In this document: piece after piece, positions 8,594 to 18,054 of the stretch
How positions within the stretch are numbered: position 1 is the first letter of the stretch
How the letters are laid out: every line of letters starts with the position of its first letter
Assembly (NCBI GenBank): GCA_965223815.1
Contig: OZ245019.1
Coordinates: 3,410,001-3,474,000 of the forward strand
Direction: 5' to 3'
DNA length: 64,000 bases
Source of the DNA: HKST-UBA178 sp965223815
Lineage (GTDB): Bacteria > Pseudomonadota > Gammaproteobacteria > Chromatiales > Chromatiaceae
The notes under the pieces: model-generated
Told to the model about the DNA's origin: nothing
Databases searched by the model: none
What the model saw: the letters and a program-made list of their open reading frames with translations, nothing else
Made by a program: the position numbers and the translations under genes

Positions 8594-9286
8594 TCATATC
8601 TGACTGAGCCCATGCTTCTTCACCAGCTCTATTAGCATTCGGCCGCTGCGTTCCCGATGCTCGCGATGCAGCCTTCTGGCGGCATCCGAGTTCCGCTGTT
8701 CAATTGCCTCGAGCACGGCCTGGTGATCACGATTGGAATCGACGGGCAACGGGCGAAGACGAAGGGTCAGCATGCGGAATCTGTGGGACTGATCGATGAA
8801 CGTTCTAACCGCCTCGATCAATCGTTTGTTACCGCTCAATTCCACCAATGCGGTGTGAAACCGCTCGTCGGCCTGAGCCCAGGCCTCCATGTCGTTGGCT
8901 TCCAGCGCCTGGTCCATCTCTGCGACCGCCTGGCGTAATTGGCGGTTCTCCTCCTTTGTCAATGCTTTCCCAGCCGCCAGTGCGGCAGCTGTCGACTCCA
9001 GTGAGGTGAGCACCTGGCATATTTCCCCCATGTCCTCCAGCGACACCGGCTTTATACGCATGCCATGACGAGGGCGAATCTCCACCAGCCCCTCTCTGGA
9101 CAACTGCAGCAGGGCCTCACGCACCGGTGTCCGACTCATAGCGAGCAATTCTGCAAGCTCGTGCTCCATATACTGTTGACCAATCACCAATTCGTTTTCG
9201 AAAATGCGTCTCTTGAGTTCCTTGTAGGCCCTGTCGGAGAGAGATTCCCGGCGATTGTTTTTCAAGTTACGAACCGTTTGTGACAT
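8594..9286 (-). CDS. GntR-family regulator, FadR/FCD subfamily
   Basis: 230 residues with an N-terminal winged helix (about 15-75; LAMSRTPVREALLQLSREGLVEI is the recognition segment) and an all-helical FCD effector domain (about 85-215) with typical metal-site residues (D in ADERFH, H in LHREHRERS). FCD regulators usually repress sugar-acid catabolic genes and release DNA when the acid binds. Lying inside the operon, it is the obvious local regulator of the divergent uptake and degradation units, with a candidate site at 11571-11576. Confidence 0.88.
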   Translation of the reverse strand: MSQTVRNLKNNRRESLSDRAYKELKRRIFENELVIGQQYMEHELAELLAMSRTPVREALLQLSREGLVEIRPRHGMRIKPVSLEDMGEICQVLTSLESTAAALAAGKALTKEENRQLRQAVAEMDQALEANDMEAWAQADERFHTALVELSGNKRLIEAVRTFIDQSHRFRMLTLRLRPLPVDSNRDHQAVLEAIEQRNSDAARRLHREHRERSGRMLIELVKKHGLSQI

Positions 9287-9330
9287 TTTCGATCCAGTTC
9301 AACCAATAGAGGCGACACACACTGAGCGTG

Positions 9331-10368
9331 TCACACTGCAATTTTCTTTCCGCTCTCGGATGATTTATACACCGACGCCTCAATGTGGAGATTAGTCAGA
9401 TATTCGCTGCCCCGATTCATCAGCGGAGCCCCGAACAGCAGATGATCGACCACATGCTTCTGTGTCAGGTACACGCAATCTCCGGCGTAATCCCGATCCA
9501 GCCAATCGTACGGAATATTAATCCAGCTGTTTTCCCCATGCTCGCGAATCCGGATAGCGCCGTCGCCGTCCAGACGCAAGCTGCCGCCCGACCCCTCGAT
9601 ACACATCTCACCCATTGTCAGGCGACGATTCTCCGCCTTGTGATCCACCAGTCTGTTGCCATCGAAGAGGCCGCGGCGGCCATTGGCGAAATCGAATAGT
9701 ATGATTCCCGCGTCTTCTCCCGCGATAACGGGATTGAGCTTGACCAAGTCAGCGTATACCGCCTTTATTTCCCCAAACAAGTACCTGAAGGTATCGATGA
9801 GATGGATGGCCGTTTCGTGTACCAGAAACCGCTCCATTTGTTGGAAATAGGGCTGGCGGCTGAGATAGGCGTCGGCGCCCTGGCCGTCTCCCGGCCGCAA
9901 CCAGAACGACACCTGATAGGGCTCTCCTATAGCACCTTGGTTCACGAGACTTTTCAATTTTGGATACCAGGGTTGCATACGGAAATTCTCATGCACGACC
10001 AACAACCCATGTCGCCCATCCACATCCCGCATCAGCGCCTCAGCCTCATCCAGGGTGGGAGTGAAAGGTTTCTGGCAGATCACCGCAATGTCGCGCTCGA
10101 CCGCTGCCCGCGCGAAGGCGGAGTGGGTCACCGGTGGCGTAATGATATCCACCAAGTCCGGTTTCACTTCGTCCAGCATTTCAACAAAGCTGTTAAAAAC
10201 TGCAGGTATTCCATAGCGTTTCGCCAAAACCTCGGCGCTGGAGAGAGTTCTATTACACACGGCCTCTAGCGAGACCAGCCCTTCTTTTTCCAGCTGCTTC
10301 CAGGCGTTGTAATGAAACTGGCTGAAATAACCCGTTCCTGTGGTGGCAACGCGTATTGGTTTTTCCAC
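9331..10368 (-). CDS. Gfo/Idh/MocA-family NAD(P)-dependent oxidoreductase
   Basis: 345 residues with an N-terminal Rossmann domain (VATTGTGYFSQFH, 7-19), the family EKP motif in variant form CQKP (98-101), and the C-terminal alpha/beta domain with HETAIHLIDTFRYLFG. GTG start behind AGGAG. Family members oxidise or reduce sugars, inositols and sugar acids. It sits between the lactonase and the GntR gene, so it probably carries out the first oxidation of a sugar that the lactonase product then enters as an acid, or oxidises a tetronate at C3. The substrate is unknown. Confidence 0.82.
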   Translation of the reverse strand: MEKPIRVATTGTGYFSQFHYNAWKQLEKEGLVSLEAVCNRTLSSAEVLAKRYGIPAVFNSFVEMLDEVKPDLVDIITPPVTHSAFARAAVERDIAVICQKPFTPTLDEAEALMRDVDGRHGLLVVHENFRMQPWYPKLKSLVNQGAIGEPYQVSFWLRPGDGQGADAYLSRQPYFQQMERFLVHETAIHLIDTFRYLFGEIKAVYADLVKLNPVIAGEDAGIILFDFANGRRGLFDGNRLVDHKAENRRLTMGEMCIEGSGGSLRLDGDGAIRIREHGENSWINIPYDWLDRDYAGDCVYLTQKHVVDHLLFGAPLMNRGSEYLTNLHIEASVYKSSESGKKIAV

Positions 10369-10416
10369 AACAAATCTCCTGGTTAGTGCATGGGATTTTC
10401 GAATCGAACCGCCGGA

Positions 10417-11430
10417 CTATTGGTGCCCGTCACCAGCTCGTGCTGGCCCCGGAAAGTGCCAGTGGGGCGGCGCAGCACCGGCAACAGGGCTGGAAAAATG
10501 TGCGATGCTGTCGCCCAACAGACATCCAAGATAAGCGGTCCGCAGATCAGAGCCCCCGAATGCGAGACTCGATATATTTCGAAGAATACGGCTCTTGACC
10601 TGATCCAGATGGGGTCTGTTCATCTCGCCATTCTGGAACGCCTGCTCTACCCATTCCAGATGCGCTGCATCGTTATCCTCCAGTACCAGTGTCTGCCCTC
10701 CTTCGGCATCAACTCTGATCACCCGATTGCTGACAATGCTGGTAATCCAGATTCCACCCTGCTCATCGAAAGCGAGCCCATCAGGATAGGTCCCAGGTCC
10801 GAATTCCGTTACGGTTTCCCGATTACCCAAGCTGCCGTCAGCGGCGATTTCGAATCGGCTCAATGTACGGGTAAACGTTTCGTTGACATAGAGATGCCTG
10901 CCGTCGGGATGGACCAGGCATTCGTTGGTGTAGCCCAGGCCATCGGCCACCACACGGGCGCCTTTACTGTCCATCAACACCAGGAAACCGTCAGCATTGT
11001 CCGGGCGGTATCCCAGAGCACGCGGAATAAGGCGGGTACTCACGGTAATCCAGAGGCGACCAGCCACATCGAGATGGGCATAGTTCGTAGGAGGCAGCGC
11101 AACCCCTTCGACTTCCAACAGAAAAGGGGACAGACTACCATCAGCATCCAGGCGGAACACGCCGCCGTCTTCAGCCCCAAGATGCGTCAACAGCACCCCG
11201 CCGTCGGCCAGCAGACATATTCCGTTGGGACGCACCTGAAAATCACTGCTATTGGATTCCAAAAGCCACTGGCTGCCATCAGGCTCGATAACTCCAACCC
11301 CCCCGTTACCCCGCCAATCCGCAGTAAAAATACGCCCGTTGCGGTTGCAGAGAACACACTCGGGCCGAGTCAGCTCCGCACCGATAAATTGGAGCGTTTC
11401 CAATTGAACGCTATAAGCAGATTGCACCAT
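10417..11430 (-). CDS. SMP-30/gluconolactonase-family lactonase
   Basis: 337 residues with a six-bladed propeller pattern of repeated xxDxxGxxW units. The metal-site residues expected for SMP-30 lactonases are visible: Glu in RPECVL, Asn in YTNECLVHPDG and Asp in TYPDGLAFDEQG. Such enzymes hydrolyse sugar lactones to aldonic acids, usually in the cytoplasm. It is the first gene of the leftward operon, 48 bases before the Gfo/Idh gene, so a dehydrogenase-lactonase-acid route is likely. Confidence 0.82.
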   Translation of the reverse strand: MVQSAYSVQLETLQFIGAELTRPECVLCNRNGRIFTADWRGNGGVGVIEPDGSQWLLESNSSDFQVRPNGICLLADGGVLLTHLGAEDGGVFRLDADGSLSPFLLEVEGVALPPTNYAHLDVAGRLWITVSTRLIPRALGYRPDNADGFLVLMDSKGARVVADGLGYTNECLVHPDGRHLYVNETFTRTLSRFEIAADGSLGNRETVTEFGPGTYPDGLAFDEQGGIWITSIVSNRVIRVDAEGGQTLVLEDNDAAHLEWVEQAFQNGEMNRPHLDQVKSRILRNISSLAFGGSDLRTAYLGCLLGDSIAHFSSPVAGAAPPHWHFPGPARAGDGHQ

Positions 11431-11549
11431 TCGTCAGCCTGTGGGTTGAAACGACTCTAGTAATAGCCGAATGCTCATCTTCCCCCGCGTGCTATCCGGG
11501 GGAACGACGGGAATTGCCACGAATTTAAAATAACGTGTTTTTTTACGCA

Positions 11550-11587
11550 TTGCAAAATTTATAAATTAACGTATACACTATTGTATC
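11550..11587 (+). promoter_or_regulatory. candidate promoter with overlapping GntR-type operator
   Basis: In the divergent region between the lactonase and tctC, TTGCAA (11550-11555) and TATACA (11572-11577), 16 bases apart, could form a rightward sigma-70 promoter. The palindrome GTATAC (11571-11576) and ATTGTATC (11580-11587) overlap or follow the -10 box and resemble FCD-GntR half sites (TTGTATACAA type). The operator role is inferred from placement. Confidence 0.35.
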
Positions 11588-11736
11588 GCCTAAAAACAGC
11601 TTAGAGTCCTGGGCACGGTGTTGCACTCAATACACAGCCGGCATCAGGGGGGCGACGGAGGAGGTGTGAAACTCTCCCCGAGACGAGAATGCCACACCTA
11701 TCGCGCAGCGCATTGACCACAAAGTGGAGAAAAACG

Positions 11737-12735
11737 ATGAAGAGAGTGTTGTCAGTTCTATCGGCCTGTTTAATTGTCGGATCGGCTGCCTATGCCGGCT
11801 CCTTCCCTGAAAGAGACATAACCAATGTCGTAGTCTGGTCCGCGGGTGGAGGTACAGACGTCAGCAACCGTGTCGTCTCCGCGGAGATGGCTAAAGCGTT
11901 GGGCGTCAACGTCAACGTAATCAACAAGCCCGGGGGCGTTGCCGGATCGATCGGCATGAGCTATGTATCCAAACGCCCAGCGGACGGCTACACCATCGTC
12001 GGCCTTTCCGAGTCCTGTGTCACCGCTGGTGTGCAGGGCGGCTGGGACCAAAGAATGGATATTTGGTACCCCTTCATTATCGGCGGTTCTCCTGATCTTA
12101 TCTCGGTGACCGCAAGTTCGCCCTACAAAACACTGGACGAGCTGATCATGGCCGCCAAGAAAGACCCCCGCTCCATCAAGGCATCGGCCAGCGGCGCCGG
12201 TTCTATTCATCATCTGAACCTGCTGGCGCTGATGAATGGCACTGGAGCGGAGTTCAATTTCATTCCCTACGCCGGCTCCGCACCAGCCCAGACCGCGGCC
12301 ATGACCGGAGAAGTAACCGTGGTAGTGACTTCGCTCGCCGAACAACAACAATTGTTGAAAGGAGGCAAGTTACGAGCCCTGGCCACCTTGACAGAATCGA
12401 GTCAGACCCTCGAGGGGGTTGGCGAAATACCCTCGGCCCTGGCGTCTCATCCGGAGCTGAAGGAGCATCTGCCGATATCCCAGGCCATCGGCATGGCGGT
12501 GCGCAACGACGCGCCTGAAGAGGTGAAGGCCGCTCTAAGCGAGGCCTTTGGCAAAGCCTTGGCAAGTGAAGCGGTGCAGTCTTGGGCGGAGAAGAACTTC
12601 TATGTGCTTTCCGGGAAAACGGGTGAAGAGGCTCGCAAAGAGTTCGCCAATCTAGAATCCCTGTTCGGCTGGACGCTGCACGAACTCAACGCCGCCAAGG
12701 TCGATCCTGCAAAACTGGGTATACCCAAACCCTGA
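11737..12735 (+). CDS. tctC: TctC-family periplasmic substrate-binding protein (TTT system)
   Basis: 332 residues from ATG 11737, chosen because GGAG lies just upstream and the signal peptide (1-20, ending AAYA) then starts correctly; a longer frame from 11689 is unlikely. The mature part shows the Bug/TctC fold: FPERDITNVVVWSAGGGTD, GVAGSIGMSYV, and FIPYAGSAPAQTAAMTGEV. These proteins capture carboxylates for the tripartite tricarboxylate transporter. Here the ligand is probably the sugar acid degraded by the divergent operon. tctB and tctA follow. Confidence 0.87.
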   Translation: MKRVLSVLSACLIVGSAAYAGSFPERDITNVVVWSAGGGTDVSNRVVSAEMAKALGVNVNVINKPGGVAGSIGMSYVSKRPADGYTIVGLSESCVTAGVQGGWDQRMDIWYPFIIGGSPDLISVTASSPYKTLDELIMAAKKDPRSIKASASGAGSIHHLNLLALMNGTGAEFNFIPYAGSAPAQTAAMTGEVTVVVTSLAEQQQLLKGGKLRALATLTESSQTLEGVGEIPSALASHPELKEHLPISQAIGMAVRNDAPEEVKAALSEAFGKALASEAVQSWAEKNFYVLSGKTGEEARKEFANLESLFGWTLHELNAAKVDPAKLGIPKP

Positions 12736-12834
12736 AGCCTTTTACCGATAATTGCGGGGGTGGCGCACGGTTGTTCTGAACCGTGCCCGCCCCGCGACGG
12801 GCAGCCAATGCACCAACCACCCAGGGGATTTGCA

Positions 12835-13581
12835 ATGGAGAGTGAAAAAACCAACCTTAGACGTCTCGATTTCAGAACCGGCATTCTGCTGTCGATACTA
12901 GCGGTCGGCATCATCTGGGAGGCGACCTCCTATCCGATGTCGGATTCCTACGGCGGGGTGCAAAATGTCTGGTATGTATCTCCCGCCCTGTTTCCGCTGC
13001 TGGTGGGTGGCCTGTTGCTGTTACTTTCAATAGTCCTTATTGGGAATGCAATCAGAGAACTTGGATGGCCGGAAATTCTCCGGAGCAAGGCCGGTGGCGA
13101 TAGTTGGCTCAACGAGCGAAATCAGCGCTTCCTGGCAATCGTGTCACTGATTGCAACATATGTGTATGCATTTATTCCCAATGTGGATTTCTATATCTCC
13201 ACGGCACTTTTTTTGTTCGCGTTCATCACAGCGTTTTACCTCGAGAGATACGAACCTCTAGTCATCAGTTCGGTGGCTTTTCTCTTCACCGGCCTGCTGG
13301 TACTCACCGCCGGGCGTATCTCAGGGGACGGCGTATCCCAGGCCGCAATCGACATTTTCACGACCCTGGTACTCGTCGCCTTGTGCCTTTACTACTTTCG
13401 CTTTTTCCACGCCCGGGCGATCGGTATTCGCCGCCTGGTGACCACGCTGTTGGTGGCAGTTTCCGTGCCTCTGCTCCTAGCACCAGTATTTCGCTTCGGT
13501 TTACTCGTCCCGCTGCCCACCGAGGGCCTCTATATCGAGGCCATGGAACAGTTGAAATACCTCCTGCGTTCAGCATTATAG
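12835..13581 (+). CDS. tctB: TctB-family small membrane subunit (TTT system)
   Basis: 248 residues starting at ATG 12835 behind AGGGGAT; an in-frame earlier start at 12760 has no ribosome site. It has predicted membrane segments around residues 20-35, 50-75, 95-115, 120-140 and two more near the C-terminus, more than the four of the classic TctB, hence a larger variant. It lies 100 bases after tctC and 12 bases before tctA. Its role is the small integral subunit that assists TctA. Confidence 0.75.
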   Translation: MESEKTNLRRLDFRTGILLSILAVGIIWEATSYPMSDSYGGVQNVWYVSPALFPLLVGGLLLLLSIVLIGNAIRELGWPEILRSKAGGDSWLNERNQRFLAIVSLIATYVYAFIPNVDFYISTALFLFAFITAFYLERYEPLVISSVAFLFTGLLVLTAGRISGDGVSQAAIDIFTTLVLVALCLYYFRFFHARAIGIRRLVTTLLVAVSVPLLLAPVFRFGLLVPLPTEGLYIEAMEQLKYLLRSAL

Positions 13582-13593
13582 GGAGCGCGTGAC

Positions 13594-15114
13594 ATGCAGG
13601 ACTTCCTCACTTTCTTCAGCACAATCTTCGGACTGCTCTCCGAGCCCTCGAATATTCTGCTGCTGATGGCATCGAGCTTCATCGGCATCATCTTCGGCGC
13701 ATTACCGGGACTCACGGCTACACTTGGGGTGGCGCTGCTGACAACACTCACCTACGGCATGGATCTCAACACGGCGCTCATTGCTTTGCTTGGAATGTAT
13801 GTCGGCGCCATCTACGGTGGGTCCTATCCTGCGATTCTCATCAATATACCGGGTACAGCCGCAGCCGCTGCCACATCCATGGATGGATTTCCACTCGCCG
13901 AGAAAGGCGAAGGGGGACGCGCTCTTGGTCTGACGACGACAGCTTCCTTTATTGGCACGACTTTCGGCATGATCGTACTGGTGCTGGCAGCGCCGTTGAT
14001 TACGGAAATGGCGTTGCAGTTCACCTCCTATGAGTTTTTTCTGCTGGCGATATTCGGGATCGTTATCAGCGGTACATTGACCAGTGAAGACCTCGTTTTC
14101 AAAGGTTGGATTGCGGGCCTCCTCGGTCTTGCACTGGCCTGTATCGGCCGTGACCGACTGCAATTCTTTCCACGGCTCACGTTCGACTTGCCGGAACTCG
14201 ACGGCGGCATCGAAGTCGTCCCGGTATTGATAGGCGCATTCGGCATTCCCCAAATTATCAAAGTACTCCGAAATCGGCTGAAACTCACCAAGCCAAAGAG
14301 TTTCAGGCGCATTCTGCCCGAAATCGGAACCGTCTTACGCAACATAAAACACATCGTCCGGTCCGCCATGATCGGCGTTGGCATCGGCTCGGTGCCGGGT
14401 GTGGGAGAGGACATCGCAGGATGGGTTTCCTATGGAACGGCCAAGAACACCTCCAAGCATCCGGAACGATTTGGCAAAGGGGAGCCGGTGGGCATAGTTT
14501 CCAGCGAAACGGCCAATAATGCCTGTATCGGGGGCGCATTGATTCCGCTCCTGACTTTGGGTATTCCTGGGAGCCCACCGGCTGTCATGCTGCTCGGAGC
14601 GCTGATGCTTCACGGCGTTACTCCGGGACCGATGATCGGTCTGGAGAAACCGACCTTTTTTGTCGAAGTCTGTGCTGTCCTCTTCCTCGCCTCCCTGGCA
14701 ATGTGGATCAATGGGATTTTTCTGGCACGCCAAGTAGTCAAGTTGCTACTTATCCCCACTGCGCTCTTTCTTCCAGTGGTCGGCGTCTTGTGCGTTCTCG
14801 GTTCCTACGCCCTCGGGCTGAACATTTTCAATCTCTATCTCATGGTACCCATAGGGATTGTTGCCTACTTTCTAACCGAGATGAAGTACCCCATAGCGCC
14901 GCTGGTCATCGGTGTCATTCTTGGCCCGATGGCGGATGAGAACCTGCGCCGCGCCCTGATGGTTTCAGAAGGTAGTTTTCTCCCGTTTTTCCAACGGCCG
15001 GTGGCCGTGCTCCTGATACTCGTGATTATCCTGCTGATATTCACCAGGCTACCCATCTATCAGCAATGGAAAACCGGAGTGGTGACATTCCTTAGAAATC
15101 GACGCGCTGGTTAA
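13594..15114 (+). CDS. tctA: TctA-family large permease subunit (TTT system)
   Basis: 506 residues, the usual TctA length, with about 11-12 membrane segments. Family signatures are visible: GALPGLTATLGVALL (about 32-46), YPAILINIPGTAAAAAT (about 78-94) and LIPLLTLGIPGSPPAVMLLGALMLHGVTPGP in the second half. It carries out cation-coupled carboxylate uptake with TctB and TctC. GGAG precedes the ATG, 12 bases after tctB. Confidence 0.92.
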   Translation: MQDFLTFFSTIFGLLSEPSNILLLMASSFIGIIFGALPGLTATLGVALLTTLTYGMDLNTALIALLGMYVGAIYGGSYPAILINIPGTAAAAATSMDGFPLAEKGEGGRALGLTTTASFIGTTFGMIVLVLAAPLITEMALQFTSYEFFLLAIFGIVISGTLTSEDLVFKGWIAGLLGLALACIGRDRLQFFPRLTFDLPELDGGIEVVPVLIGAFGIPQIIKVLRNRLKLTKPKSFRRILPEIGTVLRNIKHIVRSAMIGVGIGSVPGVGEDIAGWVSYGTAKNTSKHPERFGKGEPVGIVSSETANNACIGGALIPLLTLGIPGSPPAVMLLGALMLHGVTPGPMIGLEKPTFFVEVCAVLFLASLAMWINGIFLARQVVKLLLIPTALFLPVVGVLCVLGSYALGLNIFNLYLMVPIGIVAYFLTEMKYPIAPLVIGVILGPMADENLRRALMVSEGSFLPFFQRPVAVLLILVIILLIFTRLPIYQQWKTGVVTFLRNRRAG

Positions 15115-15214
15115 ACAGCGTCGATGGCAGCGTCCCGCCGCCAGATTTTAGTGGTTGGATGTAGTTTGAGTATGGATCGCTGGTTCCGGTTTCGACAAAT
15201 TGACAGGTAGAAAT

Positions 15215-16309
15215 ATGACCCTAGAGAGCAAATTTCGAATTGCGGTTATACCAGGTGACGGCATCGGTCAGGAGATCATGTCCGACTGCCTCAAAATACT
15301 GGACTGCCTGCAAGAAAAATTTGCCGGGGTTCATCTAGTATACGAGCACTTCGATATCGGCGCAGGCGCTTTCGCCCGGACAGGTGTGGATATGGGTGAG
15401 CAGGATATCGAAAAAATAGGCGACACCGATGCCATCCTGTTGGGAGCCATCGGCCTCCCGGGTATCCGCAACACGGACGGAACAGAGATTTCACCGCATC
15501 TCAAACTTCGCGAGGCCTTCAACCTGGTCTCCGGTGTCCGACCAGTCAAGGCCTACCCCAATGTCCCGCGCCGATTATTGGATGAACGCGCCGCCGAAAT
15601 CGATCTTGTTGTTCTGAGAGAATCGACCGAGGGGCTGTTTTATACCCAGGGGCGGGGCGAGGTGATCGACGACAGGGAAGCGAGAGAGATCATGCGAATC
15701 ACCCGCCCCGTCTGCGAACAGCTTTTCGACTACGCTTTCGAACTTGCGCGACAACGCAAGGAACGGGGCGGAAAAGGCCTGGTAACCTGTGTCGACAAGG
15801 CCAACGTCTTTAGAGCCATGGCCTTCTTTCGCAAGATATTCGATGAACGGGCTGCCTTACATCCCGAAATCGAAGTCGGATACAACTATGTCGATGCCCA
15901 AGCGCTGGATCTGGTAAGGCGACCATGGGATTTTGATGTCCTGGTCATGGAAAACATGTTTGCCGATATCATTTCCGATCTCGGTGGCGGATTGGTAGGT
16001 GGTATGGGAATGGCACCCTGCGGGGAGATAGGGAAAGATCATGCCATGTTTCAGCCCGCGCACGGCAGCGCCCCTGATATCATGGGCCAGGACAAAGCGA
16101 ATCCCACGGCGATGTTCCTATCGGCAGGGATGATGCTCGATTGGCTGGGCGTCCGCCACGACATCCCTCCGTTACGGGAAGCCGCGCTGGCGCTCGAGAC
16201 AGCCGTTAGCGAGGGGTTTCGCAGCGGTAATTTGCGTCCCATGGAGTTCGGTGGCGACCAGGGAATGCAGGACTATACAAACAACCTGCTGGCTATTCTC
16301 GATCGCTAG
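15215..16309 (+). CDS. isocitrate/isopropylmalate dehydrogenase-family enzyme
   Basis: 364 residues from ATG 15215; a TTG at 15200 is a weaker start. It shows IAVIPGDGIGQEIM, HLKLREAFNLVSGVRP, LRESTEGLFYTQGRG, and the metal/cofactor region DVLVMENMFADIISDLGGGLVGGMGMAP with QPAHGSAPDIMGQDKANPTAM. Relatives oxidatively decarboxylate 3-isopropylmalate, tartrate or D-malate. No leuCD genes are near, while an acid uptake system is directly upstream, so a catabolic tartrate/malate-like or tetronate substrate fits better than leucine synthesis. Confidence 0.82.
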   Translation: MTLESKFRIAVIPGDGIGQEIMSDCLKILDCLQEKFAGVHLVYEHFDIGAGAFARTGVDMGEQDIEKIGDTDAILLGAIGLPGIRNTDGTEISPHLKLREAFNLVSGVRPVKAYPNVPRRLLDERAAEIDLVVLRESTEGLFYTQGRGEVIDDREAREIMRITRPVCEQLFDYAFELARQRKERGGKGLVTCVDKANVFRAMAFFRKIFDERAALHPEIEVGYNYVDAQALDLVRRPWDFDVLVMENMFADIISDLGGGLVGGMGMAPCGEIGKDHAMFQPAHGSAPDIMGQDKANPTAMFLSAGMMLDWLGVRHDIPPLREAALALETAVSEGFRSGNLRPMEFGGDQGMQDYTNNLLAILDR

Positions 16310-16377
16310 CGAAAACTCAGTCACAACGAACTCTCAACAGGCGTTTGCCGTGCGAAGAGCGATTACCGTTACTGCTG

Positions 16378-17628
16378 CTACTTATAACGCGCATCGTCGG
16401 GATAATTGTCAAACTCATCTGCGAGCGCTCTCCAGGATTTCAACCACTCTCCAGCAACCTCATGCCCTTCCATCCGAAGCTGCCGCAGATGCCGCAGGTC
16501 ACGGTTGAACTTGGAGGTATGGCTCAGCTCCCAGGCAGTCTCCCGCCGCATCTTAATGGTCCTTATGGCGACGTGCTTCTTACTCAGCAGAAAGGGATGC
16601 TCCGTATCTACTGCGGCAATCCATTTGTTGAGGGTAACGATGTGGTCTAGTTCCTGATTGAGTGAGATGTTACCGGTCAGTTCGTTTTTCCGATCACCGA
16701 TATCTTCCAGCGCAGGCGCTTTACCTGAATGTGGCATCTCCTGAGGATTGATGCGAATCACCCAAATCTCATCGGGTTTTTCATTTTTAGATTCCAGGTC
16801 AAGGAATTCCCTTACCGGAGGGTTCTGGGAGTAGAGGCCATCCCAGTAGAATGCGTCTCGTCGAATAGACTCTCCCGGTGTGCAGCTGGGGAAAACGGTA
16901 TCCTCGATTCGCTCCGCCCTGAGCACCTCGGGAAGGGTTCCGGAAGCGGCCACTCCCTGGAGAGAAAAAGGGCGCCGCATTTTCCAACGGGTTCCTCCCG
17001 ACCGGTCGCATTCCTCGGCGAGCGGCCTGAGCTCCATATCCTCAAGAGATTTATTTGAATCAAAGACCTCGAAATTGCCGCTGAGCACCTCTATCGCGCC
17101 CACCAGAACCCTAAGATCCTGTTCGGCGAGCGCCGCCCAATCTACAGTATCAAAATGGGGACAGAGGGAATTCAGCAGCGCCGGGAACGAAAGATACTGC
17201 TGCCGCGCCCCCATAAGGGAGAGCCCCGCCGCTGCCATGTCCCCGAAGAAAGTATAGGGATTGGATTCAGGTAATGGCGCACCCCGCTCCTTGAGATTGA
17301 TCAGGGCGCCGACAAACATATTCTGGGACCGCTCGATGGGTGTCTTGGCGGCAAAGTTTGTCCATAGGAAATCCAAGCGCTCGACCGCCTTGTTGATGGA
17401 TCCGCATTGGGGATCCGCCTTATTGGGAGTCAGCCCGTACCATACTGCGAGGGCGCAGAGTGCGCCCGCGGAGGTACCGCTGATGGCAACAATATCGAAT
17501 CCGAGGTCCGCCCTGCCGTCAGCATCCCACTGCCGTTTAGTTTGCAGTATCCTGGTAAGCACTCCCCAGGTGAATGCCGCGTGTGTACCACCGCCCTGGC
17601 AAGCAATGGCAATACGTTTTTTTCTCAT
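16378..17628 (-). CDS. patatin-like phospholipase
   Basis: 416 residues. Patatin signatures are in order: an oxyanion-hole glycine run GGGTHAAF (12-19), nucleophile elbow ISGTSAG with S53, and the dyad aspartate in YWDGLYSQNPPV (about residue 265). There is no signal peptide, so a cytoplasmic or membrane-associated lipid hydrolase is expected. The C-terminal 140 residues are helical and basic with no recognised domain. The gene is convergent with the dehydrogenase gene and alone in its unit. Confidence 0.85.
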   Translation of the reverse strand: MRKKRIAIACQGGGTHAAFTWGVLTRILQTKRQWDADGRADLGFDIVAISGTSAGALCALAVWYGLTPNKADPQCGSINKAVERLDFLWTNFAAKTPIERSQNMFVGALINLKERGAPLPESNPYTFFGDMAAAGLSLMGARQQYLSFPALLNSLCPHFDTVDWAALAEQDLRVLVGAIEVLSGNFEVFDSNKSLEDMELRPLAEECDRSGGTRWKMRRPFSLQGVAASGTLPEVLRAERIEDTVFPSCTPGESIRRDAFYWDGLYSQNPPVREFLDLESKNEKPDEIWVIRINPQEMPHSGKAPALEDIGDRKNELTGNISLNQELDHIVTLNKWIAAVDTEHPFLLSKKHVAIRTIKMRRETAWELSHTSKFNRDLRHLRQLRMEGHEVAGEWLKSWRALADEFDNYPDDARYK

Positions 17629-18054
17629 GGTTTATCGACCCCAAGCCCAATTCTGTCAAGAACTCACAATACCTCTTTCATGATCCATTGCCGAGGCAAT
17701 TCCACTGGCAACCACTCTGCCTCGCTGGCCCTGGTATTTTGGTAAATATGAAAAAGAACCGAACCGTTTACACAACTCGGTTGCAGTCGCGGCCGCATGA
17801 TTTTGCTTCATTGCGTAACCTGATGTAACCGGTTATACACGAGCCGGCCGCAACAAATCCAGGGACAGGAACCGTGCGGTGAATGATTGTTTGTGAAAAA
17901 GATTCGATACCAACCCAAACTCTGTTTCAAGCTAGCCCAAGTGTTTCATTTGTACTATTGTCTTGTTCAGGATACACAGATTCGGGTCACTGCTTTTTTA
18001 CGCTCGGGTAGCTTGGCTCAGTTGGATCTCGAACGGAGACGGGAGGAACGCTAG
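17629..18054. other. intergenic region, no gene seen
   Basis: The divergent spacer between the patatin and PEP-CTERM genes holds no credible ORF. I did not find a convincing promoter pair or a stable terminator. Confidence 0.5.

Noticed and set aside
10390..11460. Long rightward frame antisense to the SMP-30 lactonase gene.
   Set aside because: The opposite strand encodes a complete lactonase with metal-site residues and operon context; the antisense frame has no domain pattern.
17632..17832. Possible small rightward genes in the patatin-PEP-CTERM spacer.
   Set aside because: Frames there are short, unsupported by ribosome sites and overlap the patatin start.
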